A DNA stretch of 64,000 bases. Source: Chryseobacterium carnipullorum (GTDB lineage: Bacteria; Bacteroidota; Bacteroidia; Flavobacteriales; Weeksellaceae). The position numbers and the translations under genes are program-made. The stretch spans positions 293,736 to 357,735 of the forward strand of contig NZ_FRCD01000002.1 of the NCBI RefSeq assembly GCF_900142785.1, in the 5' to 3' direction. A model generated the notes under the pieces. It did no database searches. It saw only the letters and a program-made list of their open reading frames with translations, and was not told the origin of the DNA. Positions 17,686 to 26,449 of the stretch are shown one piece after another. Each line of letters opens with the position of its first letter. Within the stretch, counting starts at the first letter, position 1.

Positions 17686-18536
17686 TAGTGAGATGATAAA
17701 AAGTTATTTAACTGTTCAAAGTACCATTCTTTGTCGTCATACATGATAAAATGAAGTCCTTTGGTAGCATATCTCATATCTGCATTCTTTAAATTTTTAT
17801 ATTGAGCTTCAATAGCTGGTTTGAAATTTACAAAATAAGATTCCAGCAGGATGAGTGAAGGACACTGAATCGTTTTTATTTTTTCACGAAGATCGGTATT
17901 GGTAAAATCGCAGTACATCTTTGCAAACGTTGTTCTGTCAGATTTCATACTCCAGCCAATTACCGTTTCCTGCATGGAAGAATCGGCTACAAGACGGGGG
18001 ATCGTGCCGGTTTGCATTTGTTTAAATTGTTCCTCATTCATTGCTTTCAATCCATTGATGGTGGCGCTACAGTCATTGTTTTCTTTAGATTTAAAATGGG
18101 GATCTGATAGTGCGGCTAAACAGGGAAGAGCATCCACAACAACTATTTTGGAAACCAGTTCAGGGTAATCTGCGGCGATTGCCAGTGCCATACCGCCGCC
18201 CATACTATGTCCGATAATAATAACTTTTCCAATCTTCAGATCTTTTAGATAATCAGCAATTCCTTTTTCCCAGTCTTTAAAACTGGCATCTGCCAATGGT
18301 TGTACTCCGGCAAATCCTTTCATGGACAATACGTAGCAAGAAAAGTTCTTGTCAAATTTAGTTACAGTTTCATTCCATACCTCTCCGGAAGAGGCAAATC
18401 CCGGAATAAAAATGATAGACTGGTTACCTTTTCCGGTTTTTTTTACTTCAAAAGGATAGGTCTTTGTCTGTCCGAATATATTGCATACGGCTGCAAAAAA
18501 CAATATCAGAATGAAGAAGACTTTGTATTTTTTCAT
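17685..18536 (-). CDS. Secreted alpha/beta hydrolase
   Basis: 283 residues with signal peptide MKKYKVFFILILFFAAVCNIFGQ. Nucleophile elbow GHSMGGG (S111), oxyanion loop FIPGFASSGEVW and a terminal His region (ATKGLHFIMYDD) fit the alpha/beta-hydrolase fold. Substrate unknown. It is the first gene of a three-gene unit with an ECF sigma factor and a membrane protein, with TAATG coupling to the sigma gene. An exported hydrolase transcribed with a sigma/anti-sigma pair could be part of the same envelope response; that link is inference. Confidence 0.87.
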   Translation of the reverse strand: MKKYKVFFILILFFAAVCNIFGQTKTYPFEVKKTGKGNQSIIFIPGFASSGEVWNETVTKFDKNFSCYVLSMKGFAGVQPLADASFKDWEKGIADYLKDLKIGKVIIIGHSMGGGMALAIAADYPELVSKIVVVDALPCLAALSDPHFKSKENNDCSATINGLKAMNEEQFKQMQTGTIPRLVADSSMQETVIGWSMKSDRTTFAKMYCDFTNTDLREKIKTIQCPSLILLESYFVNFKPAIEAQYKNLKNADMRYATKGLHFIMYDDKEWYFEQLNNFLSSH

Positions 18537-19168
18537 TGTATAAAATTTTAAGATGAATCTGTCTTTTAGAGAGAGACTTATTTAAAATGTTACAATATGT
18601 TTTAAGTTATTTTAAATTTTTTGGTACAATGGAATGATATCAGGGTTTGGGTAATTTAAAAATGTTAATCATCCGCTGTCATGGTGAGGAGCGCAGCGAT
18701 CTCACAACGATCAATTTTAAATCAAAAAATCATTATCAATATTTTCTTTTTCCTGCTGAAAATTTTCAAATTTTTATGCTTTAAAATACTTTGGAAGAAA
18801 AAAACACTGTGTGAAGGTACCGTTCTCACAAAATTTACATGAATTTTCTATATAACAGGGGGGTAAAGCTGCACATTCCAATGCTTTATCTCGTTTAAAA
18901 GAAGATTTGTTTTTCTGATAGTTTTTCCTGAATTAATGGGCTTTTCAAATAGATTTTTCATTCCGGGCGATGGGCTGTATTTTATCTGAAAAGTTTCAAA
19001 AAATGTAAAATTGGTATAAAAATCGAAAATTAAATAAAAAAATAGCATTTACATGATGATTATATTAGAAAATTCACTAATTTTATTACGAATTTAGAAG
19101 ATGCCCCGGTTAAATGAAGGGGGATAAAGTGAAAAATTGAAATTTTTAACTAAAATCCAAAAATATAA
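18537..19168. other. Gene-poor AT-rich spacer
   Basis: About 630 bases. It contains a short REP-like palindrome (18684-18705). A 66-codon minus frame at 18848-19048 has no homology-like features, and I see no convincing gene. The promoter of the small plus gene at 19169 should lie at the end of it. Confidence 0.5.
18684..18705. repeat. REP-like short palindrome
   Basis: GTGAG and CTCAC arms enclose GAGCGCAGCGAT. The G+C-rich block (from about 18677 to 18710, GTCATGGTGAGGAGCGCAG onward) stands out in an AT-rich spacer and resembles the short intergenic repeats spread in many genomes. Other copies cannot be counted from this window. Confidence 0.4.
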
Positions 19169-19381
19169 ATGAGCAATATACAAGATGAATTTGAAGTCTT
19201 TAAAGACGAACTGAAAAAACTGAATATCGATGTACAGAAAGTAGTGAAAGTAGGAAACGGAAGCATGGATTTCCATGAGGTTTTTTACAAATCACCAAGA
19301 TACCACGACGTGAAGAGTGTATATGTCCAGCGCCATAATCTGGATAGTATGGTGGAGAAATTTAAAAAAGCTTACCACTAA
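19169..19381 (+). CDS. Conserved-looking small protein of unknown function
   Basis: 70 residues, charged and soluble, with no signal peptide or membrane segment; predicted helices at both ends (EFEVFKDELKKL, DSMVEKFKKAYH) flank a middle strand-like part. A very strong terminator follows 5 nt after the stop, which supports a real gene. I do not recognise the family. Confidence 0.7.
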   Translation: MSNIQDEFEVFKDELKKLNIDVQKVVKVGNGSMDFHEVFYKSPRYHDVKSVYVQRHNLDSMVEKFKKAYH

Positions 19382-19385
19382 AAAT

Positions 19386-19422
19386 AAAACGGGCGCCGCA
19401 GAGAATCTGCGGCGCCCGTTTT
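19386..19422. terminator. Strong G+C-rich bidirectional terminator
   Basis: A 17-bp perfect stem (19386-19402 with 19406-19422) containing CGGGCGCCGCAGA around a GAA loop, with A- and T-runs on the two sides. It serves the small plus gene and the MFS gene on the minus strand. Confidence 0.9.
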
Positions 19423-19435
19423 TATACTTGATTTA

Positions 19436-20728
19436 TTAATCTTTATCCAGTGATGAGTTGTCCTTGGTATCTTTCATCCCTGCATAGACGATGAGAGAGA
19501 ATAAAATACATCCGGTGATGTACCAGTAAAAATATTGCTCTGTTCCTGCCTGTTTGAACCATAGAGCCACATATTCTGCCGTTCCACCGAAAATAGCTAC
19601 CGTAAGAGCATAGGGAAGTCCTACTCCCAGCGCCCGGATTTCAGAAGGAAAGAGTTCTGCTTTTACAACAGCATTAATGGAAGTGTAGCCGCTCACAATG
19701 ATCAGGGCTGCCATAATCAGGAAAAATGCTGTCCACATCGAAGTGGTAGTACTTAAAGCCGTTAAAAGCGGAACTGTACAAAGGGTGCCAAGAATTCCAA
19801 AACCTAAAAGCAAAGGCCTTCTTCCTATCTTATCAGACAACGCTCCGAATACAGGCTGCAGACAGGCAAATATAAACAGTGAAATAAAGGAGATCAGGGT
19901 TGATTGCTCTTTAGTAAGATGAACCGTATTGACCAAAAACTTCTGCATGTACGTTGTGTAGGTGTAAAAAGCCAGAGTCCCTCCCAAAGTCAGACCGATC
20001 ACGGTAAGCAACGCTTTAGGATGCTTAAGGAGTTCTGTCACAGTTCCTTTTTTCTTGTCGCTCACCTCTTTTTTATTTTCAAAAGCTTCAGTTTCATGAA
20101 GATTGGCTCTTAAATATAAAGCAATCACAGAGAGTAGTGCCCCAATTACGAAAGGAATTCTCCATCCCCATTCTTCAAGCTGAGTCTCCGTTAAAAGCAG
20201 TTTCTGTAAAATCAACTGAATTCCTAATGCGATCAACTGGCCGCCTATAAGGGTTACATACTGGAAGCTTGAGTAAAAACCTCTGCGGTTTTCCGATGCC
20301 ATTTCGCTCAGGTAGGTTGCGGAAACACCGTATTCCCCGCCAACGCTTAGTCCCTGAAGTAATCTTGCAATTAATAATAATGCAGGAGCAAGGATTCCGA
20401 TAGTCTTATAGGTAGGAGTAAGGGCAATAAGAAGGGAGCCGAAAGACATTAAAAGTACAGAAAGCGTCATCGCTTTTTTTCTTCCGATCTTATCTGCAAT
20501 ACTTCCGAATATCCATCCACCAATGGGTCTCATCAGAAATCCAACGGCAAAAATTCCTGCAGTATTCATCAGCTGTGCATTCAGGTCAGAATCCGGGAAA
20601 AAAGAATTGGAAAAGTAAATGGCAAAAGCTGCGTAGGCATACCAGTCGTACCATTCCACAAGGTTTCCTACGGAGCCACCCACAATGGCTTTGATCCTTT
20701 GAGCAGTTGTAATTTGAGTAGTATTCAT
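19436..20728 (-). CDS. MFS transporter, metabolite:H+ symporter (alpha-ketoglutarate permease-like)
   Basis: 430 residues and about 12 membrane helices. The N-terminus VGGSVGNLVEWYDWYAYAAFAIYFSNSFFP and the loop GWIFGSIADKIGRKKAMTLSV are diagnostic of the metabolite:H+ symporter family that includes KgtP and ProP; a second loop repeat GALSDKIGRRPLLLGFG confirms the fold. The likely substrate is a dicarboxylate or similar organic acid, but the exact one is unknown. It is 21 bp downstream of an outer-membrane porin gene, so uptake across both membranes is probably one unit. Confidence 0.9.
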   Translation of the reverse strand: MNTTQITTAQRIKAIVGGSVGNLVEWYDWYAYAAFAIYFSNSFFPDSDLNAQLMNTAGIFAVGFLMRPIGGWIFGSIADKIGRKKAMTLSVLLMSFGSLLIALTPTYKTIGILAPALLLIARLLQGLSVGGEYGVSATYLSEMASENRRGFYSSFQYVTLIGGQLIALGIQLILQKLLLTETQLEEWGWRIPFVIGALLSVIALYLRANLHETEAFENKKEVSDKKKGTVTELLKHPKALLTVIGLTLGGTLAFYTYTTYMQKFLVNTVHLTKEQSTLISFISLFIFACLQPVFGALSDKIGRRPLLLGFGILGTLCTVPLLTALSTTTSMWTAFFLIMAALIIVSGYTSINAVVKAELFPSEIRALGVGLPYALTVAIFGGTAEYVALWFKQAGTEQYFYWYITGCILFSLIVYAGMKDTKDNSSLDKD

Positions 20729-20749
20729 ATAAGTAAGATATTAAATTTT

Positions 20750-22162
20750 TTAAAGTACGATTTGAAAAGACAGTAGAAATTCACCTTTTCTGTCAAAAAT
20801 TGTTTTGGAGGTGATATCATAGAGTGGTCTGCTGCTGTATTGAGCGACGATTCTTGCATTTTGACCATACAGATAAAGACTGGCTCCCACGTCATAATAA
20901 CTTCCATTCTGGTTAAGCGCTTTCATGTCTTTAAGGGCATAATTGAAGAAGGGCTGCACCTTTAGAATTTTACTGAATTTCGGAATCACAAAGCCTATTT
21001 GTGAAAACCAGATATTTCCTGTTCCCATCAGAATTCTGTTGTTTCCGGCTCCTTCCAGTGCTTTCTGTCCTGTAAAGGCTGAATTGGAAGTACCGGGATT
21101 CAAAAGACCACTTACTCTTAAATAATCAGGTCCATAGTTATAATTATAGTAAACCGAATACAAAGTAAGTCCCATTTCTTTACTTTTGTCGCCTAGGGAA
21201 AGTTCAGTATAAACATCTGCTCCAAAAATATTGACATTGTGGGATTCAAAAATATTTTCTGAAGGTTGAGACTGGGTTCCTTCTTTATTGGTATAAAAAC
21301 CGGCTCCCAGGTTCAGAATTTTTTTGGTGGCTAAATTATTTCCGGGCAGAAAAGACGTTACGGTCGTTTCCTTGGTAAAAAACTGATAAAAGGCATATCC
21401 GGAATAAGACAATTTCCCGCTTTGATTATTGTCTACGGCTGCACCTCCCACAGCAGGTTTTAAATTGGTAGCAAAAGGTTTGTTGACACTGAAACGATAA
21501 TTAATCCGATCGAACTCCCCATGAACAAAAATACCCAATTGTCTTGAAAACTGGTCAGCAATTTCTATGGTCGGGAAATTAAAAACCGGAATATCACCTG
21601 CAAGCATTTTCGTGGTACTTGCATTGGTGAGCCTGCTTACTCCATTCCATGAATGAAGTCCAGCTCCTAAATAGAGGTTGTTTTTATTCGGCTTTCCTGT
21701 CTGAAAATCATTTCTTGGAATAATGGCGAATTCATTATAAGCATCATGAAAAAAGAAAGGCGCTTTTTTTCCGGCCCCACTGTTTCCCGTACCTGTTCCA
21801 CCGCCTGAGATGAAACTCTGATTATTGATTCCCATCTGCAAAAACACAGAATAAAAAGGCGTAACCTGACTCTGAACCGTTAATCTCATTCTCCGTATTC
21901 CTGCATCATAGGTCTGCTCCTGAGGAACTCCGTTCACCAATGTCCCGGGGTTATTATCGATACTGCGTAACCAAATCTGGCTTGAAATACCGAATTTTAA
22001 CCATTTATCCCCTTTGGAGTTGAGATTTATTTTAAGTTCTCCTACATCTAAAGGATTTTTTTCAGAAGAAACTTCTTCTGTAGTTTTTTTTACACTCACG
22101 GTATCCTGACCATACATACTTTGCATAACAGTTAAACTGAAAATAATAATTAATTTTTTCAT
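20750..22162 (-). CDS. Outer-membrane beta-barrel porin (OprO/P-like)
   Basis: About 470 residues from the ATG at 22162, where the signal peptide MKKLIIIFSLTVMQSMYGQ begins; six residues encoded upstream (MQTKAP) are dispensable. The body has many alternating hydrophobic/aromatic strands (WLKFGISSQIWLRS, RRMRLTVQSQVTPFYSVFLQMG) and ends LLSFQIVL, the terminal strand type of barrels. It lies between a sensor kinase and an MFS carrier gene, so it probably admits the same solute. Confidence 0.8.
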   Translation of the reverse strand: MKKLIIIFSLTVMQSMYGQDTVSVKKTTEEVSSEKNPLDVGELKINLNSKGDKWLKFGISSQIWLRSIDNNPGTLVNGVPQEQTYDAGIRRMRLTVQSQVTPFYSVFLQMGINNQSFISGGGTGTGNSGAGKKAPFFFHDAYNEFAIIPRNDFQTGKPNKNNLYLGAGLHSWNGVSRLTNASTTKMLAGDIPVFNFPTIEIADQFSRQLGIFVHGEFDRINYRFSVNKPFATNLKPAVGGAAVDNNQSGKLSYSGYAFYQFFTKETTVTSFLPGNNLATKKILNLGAGFYTNKEGTQSQPSENIFESHNVNIFGADVYTELSLGDKSKEMGLTLYSVYYNYNYGPDYLRVSGLLNPGTSNSAFTGQKALEGAGNNRILMGTGNIWFSQIGFVIPKFSKILKVQPFFNYALKDMKALNQNGSYYDVGASLYLYGQNARIVAQYSSRPLYDITSKTIFDRKGEFLLSFQIVL

Positions 22163-22264
22163 TGGCGCTTTTGTTTGCACCTAAACAATACATAAATTCT
22201 GAAGAAATTCTGAAGTTTTCATAAAATTTAAACATTTGATGCTATGTTTTTGAATTTCAGTATT

Positions 22265-23533
22265 TTATTTTATGAAATTGATCCTTATTGTATGCAGGTC
22301 GTTTTCAAATTGATAGAATATTTCAGCGTCATAAATCTCCAAAATTTTCTTCACGAGGGCTAAACCGATCCCAATGGAGTTCTGATTGGGATTTCCGCGC
22401 TTGAATCTTTTGAACAATTCTGCAGTAGGAATGGTGGGAGGATTTCCCGTATTGGAAATTTGGAAATACTTTTCTGTAAGCAGGACAGAGATTTTTCCGT
22501 TTTCTATATTGTGTCTTTTGGAGTTATTGATGAGGTTGTTGACGACAATTGTTGCCAGGTTTTTATCAAAATTAAGATAAACATCCTCATGAATATCTTT
22601 TGTCACCGTAAGATTCTGAATTTCAAAAATATCTTCAAAATAATAAAGCCTTTCCTGAAGTAAGTCAGAAAAATTGATAAGCTGGGAATCGTTCTTTTCA
22701 AAATGTTCCAGCTTGGCAAGAAGAATAAGGGATTGATTGATCGATGAAAGCCTGTCCAGTTCATCATTCATGGAAGAAAGAGTGATGAGTTGATTTTCCG
22801 AAAGCTCACTGTCCATCAACAGTTCTATTTTCCCTTTAATGGAAGCTAGCGGTGTTTGTAATTCATGAGAAGTATTTTCAGAAAGTTCTTCCAGGAGATT
22901 GTAGTCTTTTTTGGAGCTTTCAGTCATTTTCAGTAAAAATGTATTGAGTGATTTAAATTCTTCGGTTTCTGTTTTCATCAGATCCATCGAGCGGTTATCT
23001 CTCAGACTGAATTTTTTTATTTCATCTATCGCATGATAGAAAGGATCAAGAATTTTTTTAGACACCAGAATGCTCACGATAATGGTCAGAATAATAAGAA
23101 ATACCATAATCCATGCAATCACCATGATGATGCTCATCAGAAAATTATTTTCAATAATCGTAATGTATCTTACACTGGTGATGGCATATCTTTTATGGTG
23201 AATGACAGGGTAGGTGGTCACGGTGATCCTGTTCATGTGGGACTGTATACTTTTGTTCCAGATGTATTTTTCTTCAATAATTTTTTCCTTGATATTTTTA
23301 GAGTTCAAAGGAAGAATATTGATCTGGGTTTGCCGGTGATGAAACTTTAAATAATCATAGGTGGAATCCTTTTCCAATCTATGGGCTACATAGGTATTTA
23401 AATCTTCAAGTTTAAGAATAGCGGAACGCATCGTTGCCCTTTCAAAAGCAAAATAGAGAATGGCAAACCCTGTGATCAGCACGAAAAATACCAATACCGT
23501 GAATGCTCTGGCAAAACGGAAACTTAAATTCAT
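22265..23533 (-). CDS. Sensor histidine kinase
   Basis: 422 residues. Two membrane helices (about 9-32 and 133-160) flank a roughly 100-residue periplasmic sensor region. The dimerisation/phosphoacceptor box ENTSHELQTPLASIKGKIE has His at 223. ATP-binding blocks NNLINNSKRHN (N box) and GIGLALVKKILEIY (G box) follow. Its start overlaps the end of the response regulator gene by 4 nt, so they are coupled partners. It probably controls the porin/MFS genes downstream. Confidence 0.93.
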   Translation of the reverse strand: MNLSFRFARAFTVLVFFVLITGFAILYFAFERATMRSAILKLEDLNTYVAHRLEKDSTYDYLKFHHRQTQINILPLNSKNIKEKIIEEKYIWNKSIQSHMNRITVTTYPVIHHKRYAITSVRYITIIENNFLMSIIMVIAWIMVFLIILTIIVSILVSKKILDPFYHAIDEIKKFSLRDNRSMDLMKTETEEFKSLNTFLLKMTESSKKDYNLLEELSENTSHELQTPLASIKGKIELLMDSELSENQLITLSSMNDELDRLSSINQSLILLAKLEHFEKNDSQLINFSDLLQERLYYFEDIFEIQNLTVTKDIHEDVYLNFDKNLATIVVNNLINNSKRHNIENGKISVLLTEKYFQISNTGNPPTIPTAELFKRFKRGNPNQNSIGIGLALVKKILEIYDAEIFYQFENDLHTIRINFIK

Positions 23534-24207
23534 TTATCAATCCATTTATAACCTAATCCGTAAACGGTCTGCAGATAATCTTTTCCACCCGCATCAATCA
23601 ATTTTTTTCTTAAATTTTTTAAATGCTGATAGACGAAGTCTACATTGTCAATGCTGTACGTGTAATCACCCCAAAGATGACTTGCAATGGCCTGTTTGGA
23701 AAGCATCCTGTTCTGATTGTTGATAAAATAGATCAGCAGGTTCAGTTCTTTTTTGGTAAGATTGATCAGTTGATCATTGATTTTACATTCCTTAGATTCC
23801 AGATCGATTTTGATTTCATTGAAACTTAGAATGCGGTTGGCCTCCGGTGTTTTTCTTCTCAGGACAGCTTTTATTCTTGAGTGAAGCTCGGGTAAGGAAA
23901 ATGGTTTGGTAATATAATCATCGGCTCCGTCATCTAATCCGGTTAGTTTTGTATCTAAAGAATTTTTTGCCGAAACAATAATGACACTTGATCCGGGAGT
24001 ATAGTTTTTAATGTGCTTCAGAATATCCAGGCCGTTTCCATCGGGAAGCATCAGATCCAGAAGAATACAGTCGTACTCAAAAAGCTCAATTTTTTCTAAA
24101 GCTTCCGTCGCATCACAGGCTACTTCACAGACGTAATCTTCCTTTTTAAGATAATCTGTGATATTGGCTGCAAGATCTTTATGGTCTTCTATGATGAGAA
24201 TTTTCAT
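23530..24207 (-). CDS. OmpR-family response regulator
   Basis: 225 residues: receiver domain 1-120 with acidic pocket IIEDH and phosphoacceptor D51 (ILLDLMLPDGNG), K at the KPFSLPEL site, then a winged-helix DNA-binding domain (about 130-222, LTKKELNLLIYFINN, YTVYGLGYKW-like end). It is the first gene of the two-component pair. A perfect 11-bp inverted repeat sits 10 nt before its ATG and may be its own operator. Confidence 0.95.
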   Translation of the reverse strand: MKILIIEDHKDLAANITDYLKKEDYVCEVACDATEALEKIELFEYDCILLDLMLPDGNGLDILKHIKNYTPGSSVIIVSAKNSLDTKLTGLDDGADDYITKPFSLPELHSRIKAVLRRKTPEANRILSFNEIKIDLESKECKINDQLINLTKKELNLLIYFINNQNRMLSKQAIASHLWGDYTYSIDNVDFVYQHLKNLRKKLIDAGGKDYLQTVYGLGYKWIDK

Positions 24208-24217
24208 GCGAAAGGAT

Positions 24218-24245
24218 TAAACCGGATACATTAATATCCGGTTTA
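24218..24245. promoter_or_regulatory. Perfect 11-bp inverted repeat before the response regulator
   Basis: TAAACCGGATA (24218-24228) and TATCCGGTTTA (24235-24245) are exact complements around a CATTAA spacer. There is no T-run after it on the minus strand, so it is more likely an operator or leader hairpin than a terminator. Confidence 0.5.
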
Positions 24246-24259
24246 AAGATATAAAAAAA

Positions 24260-24281
24260 CCGTTCAGAAAATCAAGAACGG
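24260..24281 (-). terminator. Terminator of the outer-membrane protein gene
   Basis: CCGTTC/GAACGG stem (24260-24265 with 24276-24281), and on the minus strand it runs into seven T. It lies 19 nt after the stop codon. Confidence 0.8.
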
Positions 24282-24299
24282 AATTTTTTAATAATATTT

Positions 24300-25061
24300 T
24301 TAAAACCTGTATCCAATGGAGAGACCGCTTCTGAAGCCGGCCCAGGGACCGTCTACCTTTACTTTAGCGCCATTGGCATTGGTTTCTACGGTATAATCTA
24401 CAAAAGGAATATCCAGATTTTCAATTTCTTTCTTCAGCTGAGCCTGCATTTCAGGAGTCAGAATAAAATCGCTGGTCATGGTAAAGTCGCCTTTTCCGCT
24501 TCCGTAATGAGCGCCTGCAATCCAGAAATCAAGGACCAGATTTTGGCTTCTGGTGAGGAAAAACTGTACTCCAACCATCAGACCGCCACTGTTTCCACTG
24601 GTACTTCCCTGTCCTTTAAGAGGAATTTGATAGGTATTTCCGTCGATGGCATTATAGTCATAATAGAAATCAAAACTGTTGGAAGAAACATCGGAATATC
24701 GGTAATAGGGGGCAAAATAAAATCCTTTTCCATAACCTTTACCGATGTAGAATCTAGGTTCAATGGTGAAATTCGTAGCTTTTACTCTCAGGTTCTGGAA
24801 TCTTTTCTCATCTTCATCCTTCAAAAATGCATTAATAAAAGGGACTTTTCCCTGGGTCATAGCTCCAAAACCTACATTAAGAGAGAACCATTGAGTGATG
24901 GCTCTTTCGTAGGACAGGTTGATATTTCTGAATGCGTAAGCTGTTACGTTGGTCTTAATGATATTCATTTTATCAACGGGAACAGTCTGGACAGTCTGAA
25001 TTTCCTGCGCGCCTGCCTCTGAAATCAGAAAACAGGGTATTAAGATGAGAAGCTTTTTCAT
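24300..25061 (-). CDS. Outer-membrane beta-barrel protein (DUF3575-like)
   Basis: 253 residues from the ATG at 25061, where signal peptide MKKLLILIPCFLISEAGAQ begins. The segment MNIIKTNVTAYAFRNINLSYERAITQWFSLNVGFG is the usual opening of small Bacteroidota outer-membrane barrels. Further strands (FYFAPYYRYSDV, LMVGVQFFLT, LVLDFWIAGAHYG) and the end GPWAGFRSGLSIGYRF complete the barrel pattern. The function is unknown. It has its own terminator and is not part of the two-component operon. Confidence 0.75.
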   Translation of the reverse strand: MKKLLILIPCFLISEAGAQEIQTVQTVPVDKMNIIKTNVTAYAFRNINLSYERAITQWFSLNVGFGAMTQGKVPFINAFLKDEDEKRFQNLRVKATNFTIEPRFYIGKGYGKGFYFAPYYRYSDVSSNSFDFYYDYNAIDGNTYQIPLKGQGSTSGNSGGLMVGVQFFLTRSQNLVLDFWIAGAHYGSGKGDFTMTSDFILTPEMQAQLKKEIENLDIPFVDYTVETNANGAKVKVDGPWAGFRSGLSIGYRF

Positions 25062-25327
25062 GATGTTATATTTTGTAGTGTAAAAAAGTATCAGCAAAAA
25101 GTAGGCAAAAAATTAATAATATTTCAATATGGATTGATTTTTAACTTAAAAATAATGATATGGTTGGTATTTGTGTTATTGTGATGGGCAAAATAAAATA
25201 GTGTTAGTGAAAAAATCATTCGCTGAGTAAAGTGATGAATGGATGATGCAAAATCATTGAAAGGAGGATACAAAAGGGTATAGTTTTGATATTAACTTAT
25301 TTTTAATAACTTGTTTAAAAGAAAAAA

Positions 25328-25348
25328 CCACCCGGTACAATCGGGTGG
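25328..25348 (-). terminator. Terminator of ribB
   Basis: CCACCCG/CGGGTGG stem (25328-25334 with 25342-25348) around a 7-nt loop, followed on the minus strand by six T. It lies 25 nt after the ribB stop codon. Confidence 0.85.
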
Positions 25349-25373
25349 CAGTTCTGTGCGTTATCTCTTTTTT

Positions 25374-26018
25374 TTAGTTGCTCATGATTTTACGATAGGT
25401 GTAAATATCTTCAATCGTCACTACACTCATTTCTTTGAGAGATGCAAATTTCACAATCTCCGGAAGCCTCGCCATGGAGCCGTCTTCATTCGTCAGTTCG
25501 CAGAGTACGGCATCATCACCGAGATTGGCCATTTTCACAAGATCTACACTGCCTTCTGTATGGCCGCGTCTTTCGAAAACACCACCTTCATTTGCAATCA
25601 GTGGGAACACGTGTCCGGGACTTGCGATATGAGCCGCCTGAGCATTTTCGGCTACGGCAGTTTTGATGGTTGTAACTCTGTCTTTTGCAGAAACACCGGA
25701 TTCTACGCCTTCTTTAGCTTCAATAGAAATGGTGAATGCGGTCTGGTTTTTTGAATTGTTGGTTTCCACCATCGGACGCAGATTTAAGTGTTTGCTTTTC
25801 TCTTCCGAAATGCACAGACAAACAATGCCGCTGCATTCACGGATCAGGAGTGCCATGTCTTTTTCTGTAATGGTGGAGGCGGGAAAGATGATGTCGCCTT
25901 CGTTTTCACGGTTTTCATCATCTACTAAAAGAATACCTTTTCCCTGTTGTAGTTTTAGAAGTGCATTTTCTACACGTTCTGTGGAGGTTGCTCCAAATTG
26001 TTCTAATAATTTTTCCAT
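25374..26018 (-). CDS. ribB: 3,4-dihydroxy-2-butanone-4-phosphate synthase
   Basis: 214 residues, a single RibB domain. Active-site blocks are [16 protein letters not shown] (acidic metal site, about 36-51), RECSGIVCL, and the [28 protein letters not shown] region (about 133-160). It makes the four-carbon unit of riboflavin from ribulose 5-phosphate. There is no GTP cyclohydrolase II domain, so ring opening must be coded elsewhere. Expression is controlled by the FMN riboswitch in its leader. Confidence 0.95.
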   Translation of the reverse strand: MEKLLEQFGATSTERVENALLKLQQGKGILLVDDENRENEGDIIFPASTITEKDMALLIRECSGIVCLCISEEKSKHLNLRPMVETNNSKNQTAFTISIEAKEGVESGVSAKDRVTTIKTAVAENAQAAHIASPGHVFPLIANEGGVFERRGHTEGSVDLVKMANLGDDAVLCELTNEDGSMARLPEIVKFASLKEMSVVTIEDIYTYRKIMSN

Positions 26019-26110
26019 GTTATTTTACTTTTAAAAGTTAAAATAGTCTTCGGTACATGGAAATGAAATACGGCACAATAAGCCCGTAAGGAATCTTACT
26101 GACCGTTTCA
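26019..26110 (-). promoter_or_regulatory. Expression platform between FMN aptamer and ribB
   Basis: On the minus strand this spacer contains small hairpins (GTAAG-ATTC-CTTAC and ACGG...CCGT) and a nearly perfect AT palindrome, about 26020-26045 (ACTTTTAAAAGT core), directly before the ATG. No G+C-rich stem with a T-run is seen, so control of translation start is the more likely mode; this is inference. Confidence 0.45.
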
Positions 26111-26232
26111 TTTTCTTCTCCCATCCAGACTGTAACTGTCGGTTTTGGAATTTCACCAAATCAGTCCTTTCAAAAGAAAGGAGTCGCGGACTGTAACCGC
26201 CGGTAGGGAATTGCACCCTGCCCCGAAGAAAA
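26111..26232 (-). ncRNA. FMN riboswitch (RFN element) upstream of ribB
   Basis: On the minus strand the aptamer has closing stem TTTTCTTC/GAAGAAAA (26225-26232 with 26111-26118) and the conserved blocks GGGGCAGGGTG, ATTCCCTACCGGCGG, TTGGTGAAATTCC and ACCGACAGTTACAGTCTGG, then GATGGGAGAAG. These match the RFN consensus closely. It senses FMN and turns down the riboflavin gene. Confidence 0.95.
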
Positions 26233-26377
26233 CTTATACTAAGTTTTACTGTATGTTCTGATTTAAAATTTTATTTCATTGATTCTATTTAACGCACAGA
26301 CCACAAATTTCGTAAAGTTTTTTGAATTGGAGAAGAGATTTTTGATGGTATTTATAGATTGCCATTATAAATTACAA

Positions 26378-26410
26378 AAAAAAATCATTCTGAACTGAAA
26401 TGATTTTTTT
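26378..26410 (-). terminator. Terminator of the MORN-repeat gene
   Basis: AAAAAAATCATT (26378-26389) pairs with AATGATTTTTTT (26399-26410) around a 9-nt loop, with T-run on the minus strand, about 40 nt after the stop codon. Confidence 0.7.
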
Positions 26411-26449
26411 GTGAAGTTTTTGATAAGCTTTTTCTTTGAAAAAATTAAT

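Noticed and set aside
18848..19048. 66-codon frame on the minus strand
   Set aside because: Phenylalanine-rich, low-complexity product from an AT-rich spacer, no start context, no domain pattern; more likely chance.
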